Positions 7,697 through 15,211 of a DNA stretch of 64,000 nucleotides are shown in pieces. The stretch comes from Kiritimatiellia bacterium (GTDB lineage Bacteria; Verrucomicrobiota; Kiritimatiellia; RFP12; UBA1067): contig JAFRBA010000174.1 of NCBI GenBank assembly GCA_017405115.1, positions 11,256 through 75,255 on the forward strand. Reading direction: 5' to 3'. The translations under genes and the position numbers were made by a program. How positions within the stretch are numbered: the stretch's first letter is position 1; every line of letters begins with the position of its first letter. The notes beneath the pieces were generated by a model. That model did no database searches. It was given only the letters and a program-made list of their open reading frames with translations, and was not told where the DNA came from.

Positions 7697-9244
7697 ATGC
7701 TTGCAAAATGCTACAGCGGCGCGGTGGCCGGGGTCGACGCGCAGACAGTGGAAATAGAAGTCTGCTCGACAATCGGCACTTCGCAGTTCGCGATAGTCGG
7801 CCTCCCCGACACCGCGGTGAAGGAGGCGCGCGACAGGATCCCCGCGGCGCTGAAAAACCAGGGCCTGGCGATGCGGCGCGAGTACGACGTGACGGTGAAC
7901 CTAGCCCCGGCGGACGTGCGCAAGGAGGGCCCGATCTACGACCTTCCGATAGCAGTCTGCCTGCTGAAGGCGACGGGGATGATCCAGAACGAACGCCTCT
8001 GCGACTACGCGCTCGCCGGCGAACTGGCGCTCTCGGGCGAGGTGCGGCGCGTGCGCGGCATCCTGCCGATCGTCATGGAGATGCGGCGCATAGGCAGGCG
8101 CGCGGTGCTGGTGCCCGAGGAGAACGTGGCGGAGGCCAGCGTCGTGGACGGCATAGACGTCATTCCGGTGCGCACGCTGCAGGAGGCCGTGCTCTACCTT
8201 AACGGCGAGCGCAAGATAGAGCCGTGTCGCACCGACCTGGCGGAGCTGGTCGCGTGCGAAGGCGACGGAGGCGACGACTTCTCAGACGTCCACGGGCAGG
8301 AGCAGGCGAGGCGCGCCATCGAGGTCGCGGTCGCCGGCGGCCACAACATCCTGATGATCGGCTCCCCCGGCTCGGGCAAGACGATGCTGGCGCGGCGGAT
8401 CCCGTCCATCCTCCCTCCGCTTACCGTCGAGGAGGCGCTGGAGGTGTCGCGCATCCATTCGGTGGCCGGCGTCGCAAAGAGCTGCGGCGGGTTCGTCACC
8501 CGCCGGCCCTTCCGAGCCCCGCACCACACGGTCAGCTCCATCGGCCTCCTCGGCGGCGGGGCCCATCCGGTTCCCGGCGAGGTGTCGCTGGCGCACCGCG
8601 GCGTCCTGTTCCTCGACGAGTTCGCGGAATTCCCGCGCAACGCGCTCGAGGTCCTGCGCCAGCCGCTGGAGGACGGGCATGTCGGGGTGTCCCGCGCCGC
8701 CGCGGCGTACGACTTCCCGTCCCGTTTCATGCTCGTCGCCGCGATGAACCCGTGCCCCTGCGGCTACTACGGCGACGAAACGCACGCCTGCCGCTGCTCG
8801 CCGCGCTCGATAATGAAGTACCAGAGCAGGGTCTCGGGTCCGCTGCTCGACAGAATCGACATACAGATCGAGGTGCCGCCCGTGCCGGCGAAGAAGTTGC
8901 CCCTGATGGACCCGGGGGAACCGAGCTCCGCCATCAGGGCGCGCGTCATGAGGGCGCGCGAAATCCAAGCTGCGCGCTACCGCGGCCTTTCGTCGGGCCT
9001 TACGAACGGCGAAGTCAGGGGGCGGGACCTCGCCGACGCATGCCGGTTCTCCTCCGCGGACAAGGACCGCCTGGTCCGGATAATAGAGCGCCTCGGCCTT
9101 TCGGCCCGCGCCTACGACAAGGTGCTGCGCGTCGCGCGCACGCTGGCCGACCTCGACGAAGTGGATACCGTGCGCGAAAGCGACATACTCGGCGCCCTCT
9201 CGTACAGGAAGATGGACGAGAACGACAGCACCTTCTGGGCATGA
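7697..9244 (+). CDS. comM: YifB/ComM family AAA+ Mg-chelatase-like protein
   Basis: 515 residues, the normal length. The N-terminal Lon/ChlI-like domain begins MLAKCYSGAVAGVDA and contains VGLPDTAVKEARDRI (about 34-48) and NLAPADVRKEGP (68-79). The AAA+ domain has Walker A GSPGSGKT (about 222-229) and LFLDEFAEF as Walker B, followed by the Cys-rich NPCPCGYYGD insert and the C-terminal Mg_chelatase helical domain. ComM of this family is a branch-migration helicase that promotes heterologous DNA integration in natural transformation. The start at 7697 follows an AAGGA-rich leader. It is divergent from the ABC exporter, with a small unknown gene 60 bp downstream. Confidence 0.95.
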   Translation: MLAKCYSGAVAGVDAQTVEIEVCSTIGTSQFAIVGLPDTAVKEARDRIPAALKNQGLAMRREYDVTVNLAPADVRKEGPIYDLPIAVCLLKATGMIQNERLCDYALAGELALSGEVRRVRGILPIVMEMRRIGRRAVLVPEENVAEASVVDGIDVIPVRTLQEAVLYLNGERKIEPCRTDLAELVACEGDGGDDFSDVHGQEQARRAIEVAVAGGHNILMIGSPGSGKTMLARRIPSILPPLTVEEALEVSRIHSVAGVAKSCGGFVTRRPFRAPHHTVSSIGLLGGGAHPVPGEVSLAHRGVLFLDEFAEFPRNALEVLRQPLEDGHVGVSRAAAAYDFPSRFMLVAAMNPCPCGYYGDETHACRCSPRSIMKYQSRVSGPLLDRIDIQIEVPPVPAKKLPLMDPGEPSSAIRARVMRAREIQAARYRGLSSGLTNGEVRGRDLADACRFSSADKDRLVRIIERLGLSARAYDKVLRVARTLADLDEVDTVRESDILGALSYRKMDENDSTFWA

Positions 9245-9304
9245 CGCAAAAGGATTCCTGAAAAGGAAAGCAACAACAAGACAACAAAGGAAAGGAACGA
9301 CAAG

Positions 9305-9895
9305 ATGAACGAGACAACACCCGCAGAGACCGTGCGCCAGCCCGGCGCATTCCGCCCGCAGCTGGCCCTCTACCACCCAAACGGCAAGGGGACCGGCGGT
9401 GCGGCGAAGATGAACCTCCACCCCGCGCACGACGACACCGAGGGCTGCCTGATGCTGAGCATGGCCAGGCAGAGCGCCATCGGCGGGCAGGTCGGCGGAG
9501 TGCAGCAGTTCGCGCGGTTCGACTGGGAGAACGCGATAACCGTCAAGCTCGGCTTCGCCGACCTCTGCGCCATGCTGCAGGTCTTCAACGGCGAATGCGA
9601 GTCGCTTGGCGACGGGCGCGGCCTCTACCACCGCACGGCCCGAGCCTCCACGAAGATCGTGCTTAGGCATCTGGTCGACCCGAGGCCCTGCTATTCGCTG
9701 GAACTCTACCGCACGCTCGCGGCGGACGGCGGCGAGACGAGCGCCCACATGCTGATATCAAGCGCCGAGGCCGAGGGCCTGCGCGCCGCGATCCTGGGGT
9801 CGATGTCCGTGGTGTGCTTCGGGATCCCGATGCTTATTCCGCGCGACACCACGGCCTATAGGGCGGAAAACTCGCGCCGCATCGCCGCAGCATGA
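9305..9895 (+). CDS. conserved-looking protein of unknown function
   Basis: 196 residues, soluble, with no signal peptide. I do not recognise the family. The first part carries LYHPNGKGTGGAAKMNLHP and the middle FDWENAITVKLGFADLCAML with GRGLYHRT, consistent with a beta-rich fold; the C-terminal helix is SSAEAEGLRAAILGS. The start has a good AAAGGAACGACAAG leader. It lies 60 bp after comM on the same strand with no terminator between, so an association with comM (DNA uptake or recombination) is a guess from context only. Confidence 0.75.
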   Translation: MNETTPAETVRQPGAFRPQLALYHPNGKGTGGAAKMNLHPAHDDTEGCLMLSMARQSAIGGQVGGVQQFARFDWENAITVKLGFADLCAMLQVFNGECESLGDGRGLYHRTARASTKIVLRHLVDPRPCYSLELYRTLAADGGETSAHMLISSAEAEGLRAAILGSMSVVCFGIPMLIPRDTTAYRAENSRRIAAA

Positions 9896-9906
9896 CCGAA
9901 CCAGGA

Positions 9907-9935
9907 GCCTGCGCCTCGTCCGCCGGGGCGCAGGC
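9907..9935. terminator. bidirectional hairpin between convergent genes
   Basis: GCCTGCGCC (9907-9915) pairs perfectly with GGCGCAGGC (9927-9935), 11 bp after the stop of the unknown gene and upstream of the end of the MFS gene. There is no T-tract on either strand. Confidence 0.45.
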
Positions 9936-9968
9936 GCGTAGTCCTAGAGACATACGCTAGAGCCTCGG

Positions 9969-11222
9969 TCAGCTTCGCCTTGAAGCGGCGGCGAACGCGC
10001 GGACCGAGTAGCGGCGCGCAAGGAACACAGCACAGCCGCCCAGCAGGTAGAACACGCCGAGCGTGGACATGCCGGTCGTCATCGAGAACGTCTCCGCGAT
10101 CTTGCCGAGCACGGTGGGCGCCGCGGACCCGAGTATGAAGCCGCCGCAACAGAACATTCCGCTCGCCGCCGCGCGGTACCGCGGGTTGATCACGTCGTGC
10201 AGGGAGGCGAAGAAGTTCGCGTCGTAGATGCCGCGCGCGAAGCCCCAGCAGAACAGCCCCGCGCACGCCCAGGCCAGCGACCCGGTCCTCACCGCGAAGA
10301 ATGCGCACGGCGCTGACAAGACGAGGCCGGTCGCCGCGACCTCGAAGCGCGCGGTGGAGCGCCGGGACGCGAGGAAGTCGGTGAACCTGCCGGCCATGTT
10401 GATGCTGATGAACGCCCCGAGGTAGAACCAGAACACGGCGTGGAAGGCCGCCGCGGCGCGCGCGTCCGGCAGAAACGTGTCGCCCACGTACGTCGTCATC
10501 CACACGCGGAAACCGTTGTCGCCGTACTGGCAGAACCCGAAGGCGAGCGTCAGCAGCAGCGCGGCGGGGGAGGTGAGGAAGGTCATTACCGCCTCCTTCG
10601 CAGACGCCTTGTGGACCGGCTCGGCGGACGCGGCGGATGCGGAGGAGCCGTCATCGGCGCGGTCGCGCAGAAACATGAACAGCACTGCGCACCAGACTGC
10701 GGCCAGAACGCCCAGCACCCAGAAGCCGCACCGCCACTGGCCGGGGCCGAGCGAACCCGCGAAGACGGACGACAGGATCACGCCCATGTACATTGCGCTC
10801 TGGTAGACCGCCATCGCGGTCGACCTGGTCTCCTTGTGGAATTCCGAGAGCACGGCCGACGAGCTCGACGGCACCATGCTCTGCCCCATCGCGACCACGA
10901 CGCCATAGCAGCAGACCAGCATGGAAACGGACGGCGCGAAGCCGGCCGCGAATATGCCGACGGAGAACACGAAGAACCCGACTACGATTATGGTCTTGCG
11001 CCGCAGCAGGTCCGCCACGACGCTTGCGCACGGTGCGGACAGGCCGTAGACCAGGTGGAAGACGGTCGCCACCATCCCCAGCGACGCCGCGCCGAGGCAC
11101 AGGTCCGTGCGGATTGACGGGATGGACGCGAAGTACAGCTGGCGTATCCCCTGCAACAGGAAATGCGCCACGAACAGGAGCCCGAGTATGACCCACTTGT
11201 AGTTGCGGTTCTCAGCGTTCAT
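9969..11222 (-). CDS. MFS transporter
   Basis: 417 residues with about 12 membrane segments, inner membrane. The first helix (YKWVILGLLFVAHFLLQGIR), the loop DLLRRKTIIV after helix 2 and the 6+6 layout with a central charged loop (about 195-215) fit the major facilitator superfamily, with some resemblance to the OPA/GlpT branch. It is the last gene of operon A, 14 bp after the M29-like gene. Its location with NagB suggests import of an amino sugar or a glycan fragment; the substrate is inferred only from neighbours. It could fill the uptake role that SusC/SusD plays in Bacteroidota. Confidence 0.85.
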   Translation of the reverse strand: MNAENRNYKWVILGLLFVAHFLLQGIRQLYFASIPSIRTDLCLGAASLGMVATVFHLVYGLSAPCASVVADLLRRKTIIVVGFFVFSVGIFAAGFAPSVSMLVCCYGVVVAMGQSMVPSSSSAVLSEFHKETRSTAMAVYQSAMYMGVILSSVFAGSLGPGQWRCGFWVLGVLAAVWCAVLFMFLRDRADDGSSASAASAEPVHKASAKEAVMTFLTSPAALLLTLAFGFCQYGDNGFRVWMTTYVGDTFLPDARAAAAFHAVFWFYLGAFISINMAGRFTDFLASRRSTARFEVAATGLVLSAPCAFFAVRTGSLAWACAGLFCWGFARGIYDANFFASLHDVINPRYRAAASGMFCCGGFILGSAAPTVLGKIAETFSMTTGMSTLGVFYLLGGCAVFLARRYSVRAFAAASRRS

Positions 11223-11236
11223 GTCTGCACCCCGCC

Positions 11237-12358
11237 CTAGTGCTGGTCGATGACGCCGTCCACGAACTTGCCGTCCTTGATCACGACAAGCCCGTCAAGG
11301 CTTATTGTAGGCCGGCGGATGTCCATGTCCATGTGCAGGTTGCTGTGCACCACACCGTCGCGGTTGACGTTCTTGCCCAGCGCGATGTGGATGGTGTCGT
11401 GCGAGTGGGTGCCGTTGTTGAACCGCCCATTCGTCCAGTACATGTCATTGTCCTCCAGGTCTGTCGTAACGAGGCCCACTTCGTCGAGGCCGAATCCGGG
11501 CGGATCGTTGTCGACGTCGAGTTTCTTCAGGCGCGCAATCTGCTCCGGGTCGCCAGACATCTCCTTGACCCTGCCGTTCTCCATGACGAAGCGCAATGGC
11601 TCGCGGTCAGTCTCCGCCGGCGGGCGGACGCCCCTGTAGGTCGGGCCGTCGATGACGAGGACGCCCTTTGTCTCCGGCCCCAACGCCGGCACTATCGCCA
11701 CCTCGCCGTATAGCGGAACGATTCCGTGGATGGGATACCACCTCGCCCCCTCCACCATGGGAACCGCCATGTCGGTTCCGGCCGGCGACGTGATCCTGAC
11801 CACCTTGGTCGACGCCAGCTTCTCGTTGAGCCACGTTGTCCTGGGCCTGATCGCCGCAACGCCCTCTGTCGTGATGTCCCAGTTCTCCATGTTAGTGTAC
11901 TGGTACTCCATGCGCCGACCCTTTCCCGTAAGGCAGATGTCGTCCATGTGCGGAACGCCGAAGAGGTTCGCGTACGTCAGGGTCAGCCCCGGGCTGCGTA
12001 TGCAAATGACGACGTCCGCCGCCTCCGCCGCAGCCTTGGCTGGCTTGAGGATGCGCGCGTTCAGCTCGTCCTGGCCGGTGGGGTACTTCTGGTCGTTGAA
12101 GATGAACGACTCGTCATGGCAGAGCCCGCTGTAGACCGACAGGTCCATTATGATGGGCTTCATGCCAAGCTCCGTGGCGCCAGCCTCAAGCGCCTGGGCG
12201 CACTGCACGCGCTGCGGGTCCTTGTCGACCAGTATCAGCACCGACTCGCCGGGCTTCCCCTGGCATGCCGCCTCAAGGGCGATCCTGCCGTTCCTTACGA
12301 TTCTCTCGCTCAGGTTCGGGTTTACGCCCATGAAAACCTTTTTCCCGTTTCCGCTCAT
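11237..12358 (-). CDS. M29 aminopeptidase / NicX-like metalloprotein
   Basis: 373-residue soluble protein. The C-terminal block HSHDTIHIALGKNVNRDGVV followed by HSNLHMDMDI resembles the metal site of the M29 (thermophilic aminopeptidase) family, which also contains dihydroxypyridine dioxygenase-like members. TSPAGTDMAVPM matches the central strand of that fold. The start at 12358 has GGAGG upstream; the open frame before it has no support. It lies 47 bp after the Gfo/Idh gene. A peptidase has no obvious job in a glycan operon, so a different activity on an amino-sugar-derived compound is possible. Confidence 0.65.
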   Translation of the reverse strand: MSGNGKKVFMGVNPNLSERIVRNGRIALEAACQGKPGESVLILVDKDPQRVQCAQALEAGATELGMKPIIMDLSVYSGLCHDESFIFNDQKYPTGQDELNARILKPAKAAAEAADVVICIRSPGLTLTYANLFGVPHMDDICLTGKGRRMEYQYTNMENWDITTEGVAAIRPRTTWLNEKLASTKVVRITSPAGTDMAVPMVEGARWYPIHGIVPLYGEVAIVPALGPETKGVLVIDGPTYRGVRPPAETDREPLRFVMENGRVKEMSGDPEQIARLKKLDVDNDPPGFGLDEVGLVTTDLEDNDMYWTNGRFNNGTHSHDTIHIALGKNVNRDGVVHSNLHMDMDIRRPTISLDGLVVIKDGKFVDGVIDQH

Positions 12359-12405
12359 GTGTTGTCCTCCATCTTTTGCTTTTAGGTTTAGATTTATGTT
12401 GAAAA

Positions 12406-13743
12406 CTAGAATTCCCATCCCCTGCGGCACGTCGCCACGAAGTCGCGCAGGTCGGCGGACGCAAGCGTCTTGCCCGGCACCCGCTCGGACATGGTTCCCA
12501 TCAGAACCGCCTCTGCCAGGTACGTCGACCACGAGAAGTCGCTCCTCGCCTTGCGTCCCGCGAGGATCGCGTCGAAGAACTCGTGGAAGTGCGTCGGCGT
12601 GTCCGCCAGCCTCGGCAGCGCAGGCGCCGGCACGCCCCCCTTCATCGCCACCGCCGGCAGAAGGTCGTGGTCGTGTGGCTCGAAGATCCAGCCGTCTTCG
12701 CACTCAACGACCTTACCCTGTATGAAGAAGTCCTTGAACGGCGTCTTCTCGGCGGCAAGCCTTGCCAGGTCGTCTGGCGGCAGGAACCTCTTCGGCATGC
12801 CCGGAACCGACTTCTCGCCGTCATACCAGTCGACGGAGAACGAGCCGAAGTCCCACGAGACGTGCGCCGCCGTCGGGAAGCGCCCCTCCTTGTAGACCGG
12901 GTCGACGAAGAACGCGTCGTCGACCTCTGCGCGGACCAACTTCGCCCGCGTTGCCTTGAGGTCCATTCCGAGCCAGAGCGACGAAAACATATGCGAGGCC
13001 ATGTCGCCCACGACGGAGCTTCCGTAGTCATGCCATGTGCGCCAAAGCAGCGGGTGGAACACCTGCTCCGCGTATGGGCGGAACGGAGCGGGACCAATCC
13101 ACCTCTCCCAGTCGAGCGTCTTCGGCACAGGAGCCGGCGGCATGGAAAAGCGCTTCTTCTTGGACCTTCCTCCGCGGTTGGAGAACATCCAGACCCTGCG
13201 AACCGGACCAAGCACGCCGGAGCGCATCAGCTCTACGACCGTGCGGTCGCCGGGGCGCGCCGCGAATTGGGCGCCGAACTGCGTGACGACGCCGGACTTC
13301 GCCGCCGCGTCGCGCATCAACTCGAGCTCTCGGATGTCGTGGCAGAGTGGCTTCTGGCAGTAGCAGTGAATCCCCTTCCGCATCGCGCTTACGGCGATGA
13401 CTGCGTGCGTGTGGTCGGGCGTCGAAACGTTTATGCTGTCGATGTCCTCATTCTCGAGCAGCTCGCGCCAGTCGCGGTAGATCCGCGCCTTCGGGCAGAG
13501 TTCCTTCGATGCTCTTCCGAGAAACGCCGCGTCCACGTCGCACAACGCGACGATGTCCGCGTCGGGATGGCCCTGGAACGACTTTATGTCGTTCCACGCC
13601 ATGTTCGCCGTGCCTATGCAGGCGTGCTTCAGCCGCGAGTTCGGCGAGCGGGACGACACTATCGACGGGAGCCCGGCGCAGCCGCCGACAAGGCCGAAGA
13701 CCCCCGCCCCCGCGCCAAGCCCCAGGAATTCCCTCCTCTTCAT
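12406..13743 (-). CDS. exported Gfo/Idh/MocA family oxidoreductase
   Basis: 445 residues. The N-terminus MKRREFLGLGAGAGVFGLVG combines a twin-arginine-like motif with a lipobox ending at C22, so an exported lipoprotein is predicted. The Rossmann domain starts CIGTANMAWND, slightly unlike the usual GxGxxG. CQKPL at about 162 is the conserved (E/Q)KP motif. Tat export fits a protein that folds with tightly bound NAD(P). It overlaps the DUF1080 gene by 4 nt (ATGA). Members of this family paired with DUF1080 proteins oxidise sugars at C3 so that the keto-glycoside can be eliminated; that role is proposed here. Confidence 0.88.
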   Translation of the reverse strand: MKRREFLGLGAGAGVFGLVGGCAGLPSIVSSRSPNSRLKHACIGTANMAWNDIKSFQGHPDADIVALCDVDAAFLGRASKELCPKARIYRDWRELLENEDIDSINVSTPDHTHAVIAVSAMRKGIHCYCQKPLCHDIRELELMRDAAAKSGVVTQFGAQFAARPGDRTVVELMRSGVLGPVRRVWMFSNRGGRSKKKRFSMPPAPVPKTLDWERWIGPAPFRPYAEQVFHPLLWRTWHDYGSSVVGDMASHMFSSLWLGMDLKATRAKLVRAEVDDAFFVDPVYKEGRFPTAAHVSWDFGSFSVDWYDGEKSVPGMPKRFLPPDDLARLAAEKTPFKDFFIQGKVVECEDGWIFEPHDHDLLPAVAMKGGVPAPALPRLADTPTHFHEFFDAILAGRKARSDFSWSTYLAEAVLMGTMSERVPGKTLASADLRDFVATCRRGWEF

Positions 13744-14423
13744 TCGCAGGCCTCCCGGACCCTGAAACTCTTCACATGCACGGCTCCGCCGCCGTGTATG
13801 CCCTGGAAGCCGACCTTGCCGCAAGTCGGAATCTCGGCCCACGGGCAAAACGAGCGCTGGCGCTCTGGCGTAAGCGAGCCGTCTGGATTCGTCTTCGCGT
13901 CCGTGAATTTCGAAAGGTCCTCGTCTATCACCTGCTCGCCGTTGACCCAGACCTTCACGCTCTTGCCGCGGCATGAGACCTGCATGCGGTTCCACTCGCC
14001 CGCCGGCCTTGAGCAGACCTTCGTCGCGGCGGAATGCCCGTAGAGCGAGCCCGTCATCTGGTGCTGCTTCTGCTTCCCCTGGTACTGCGGGTGGAAGTCG
14101 TCGAGCATCTGTATCTCGATCTTCGCCCTCGGATGGTCGGAGTCGTAGATGTAGAGCCCCGAATTGCCAGCCGCGTCAAGCCGATACGTGCAGTCGAGGT
14201 CGAAGTTCGGCCCGTAGCTCCTCGCTGACAGGATCTTCTCCGCATTGGTCGGCGCAAGACAGCCGTCCGCTTCGTATCGCCAGCCGACGCCTCTGTTTTC
14301 CGCATTCAAAAGGTCCTTGTCGAACACGTCCCTCCAGCCATCGGAACCAGGGCGCGGACATGTCGCGCATCCGGCGGCCGCCAACGCGGCGGCAAGGACA
14401 ACCATGCAATTGACCACCTTCAT
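13740..14423 (-). CDS. DUF1080 (3-keto-disaccharide hydrolase domain) lipoprotein
   Basis: 227 residues. The signal peptide ends in a lipobox (AAAGC, C19), so it is membrane-anchored on the outside. The domain is a concanavalin-type beta sandwich typical of DUF1080: DGWRDVFDKD near the start, FDLDCTYRLDAAGNSGLYIY in the middle, GEWNRMQVSCRGKSVKVWVN, and FQGIHGGGAVHVKSFRV at the end. DUF1080 proteins have been linked to cleavage of 3-keto-glycosides produced by Gfo/Idh/MocA enzymes. It starts 11 bp after nagB and overlaps the Gfo/Idh gene, so the two exported proteins are made together. The start at 14423 has AGGAAA upstream. Confidence 0.88.
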   Translation of the reverse strand: MKVVNCMVVLAAALAAAGCATCPRPGSDGWRDVFDKDLLNAENRGVGWRYEADGCLAPTNAEKILSARSYGPNFDLDCTYRLDAAGNSGLYIYDSDHPRAKIEIQMLDDFHPQYQGKQKQHQMTGSLYGHSAATKVCSRPAGEWNRMQVSCRGKSVKVWVNGEQVIDEDLSKFTDAKTNPDGSLTPERQRSFCPWAEIPTCGKVGFQGIHGGGAVHVKSFRVREACE

Positions 14424-14434
14424 GCGGGCATTTC

Positions 14435-15211
14435 CTATAGACTTACCTTGTCCGTGGTGTATACCAGGCGGAAATCGGGATGCCGCCAGAGGTACGATGC
14501 GGGGAGGAACGGCGTCGGCCCGCCCTTTGCCGCTATCGCCTTGAGCGGCGCGGTCTGCTCCTCGAAGCACGCGAGCAGCAGGCACTTCTTCGCGGCGAGG
14601 ATAGGCGCCATGCCCATCGTCGCCGCGTAGCGCGGCACGAGCGAGCTGTCGCCGCCGGCGGTAATCGCCGTGTTCTGCACGATCGTCTCCTTCGAAAGCG
14701 GCAGCACTCGCGTCGGAAGCGCGGCGAACGCCTCTACGGATATCTCGTCCTCGCGCATCGGCTCGTTGAACGCGATGTGGCCGTTGAAGCCGATGCCGAG
14801 GAGCTGCAGGTCGAGCCCGCCCGCCGCCGCGATCGCGGGGTCGTACGCCTCGGGCGAGGCCGGATCGGGGAAATGCGCGCTATCCTCGCGGAAGCCGAGC
14901 GCGGGGTCGAACTTCGAGAACAGCATCTCGTGCATGTACTTCCAGTACGAGAGCGGATGGTCGTGCGGAACGGCGACCTTCCCGTCAGGGGAGTATTCGT
15001 CGAGGTTCCACGTGGAGAGAAGCGAGAGGTCCGCCCGCGCCGCGTTGAACTTCGCCGCAAGCAGGTCGTACAGCTCGATCATCGTGTTCCCCGTCGCAAG
15101 GCCGAGGTTGTAGCGCTCGCCGCGCGAAAGCCGCTTCATCGCGTCGGCGAAGATTGCCGATGCCCCGACGGCGCTCATCTCGCCGTAGTCCTTTGTCGAT
15201 TCACAGATCAT
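14435..15211 (-). CDS. nagB: glucosamine-6-phosphate deaminase
   Basis: 258 residues, normal length. Converts glucosamine-6-phosphate to fructose-6-phosphate and ammonia in the cytosol. LGLATGNT (36-43) is the phosphate-binding loop, NLDEY (69-73) carries the catalytic aspartate region, and GFNGHIAFNEP is the family signature with the catalytic histidine. The ATG overlaps the stop of the upstream secreted enzyme by 4 nt, and GGAGGTGG precedes it. The very long open frame upstream is a shadow of that gene. Its presence shows that operon A ends in amino-sugar catabolism. Confidence 0.95.
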   Translation of the reverse strand: MICESTKDYGEMSAVGASAIFADAMKRLSRGERYNLGLATGNTMIELYDLLAAKFNAARADLSLLSTWNLDEYSPDGKVAVPHDHPLSYWKYMHEMLFSKFDPALGFREDSAHFPDPASPEAYDPAIAAAGGLDLQLLGIGFNGHIAFNEPMREDEISVEAFAALPTRVLPLSKETIVQNTAITAGGDSSLVPRYAATMGMAPILAAKKCLLLACFEEQTAPLKAIAAKGGPTPFLPASYLWRHPDFRLVYTTDKVSL

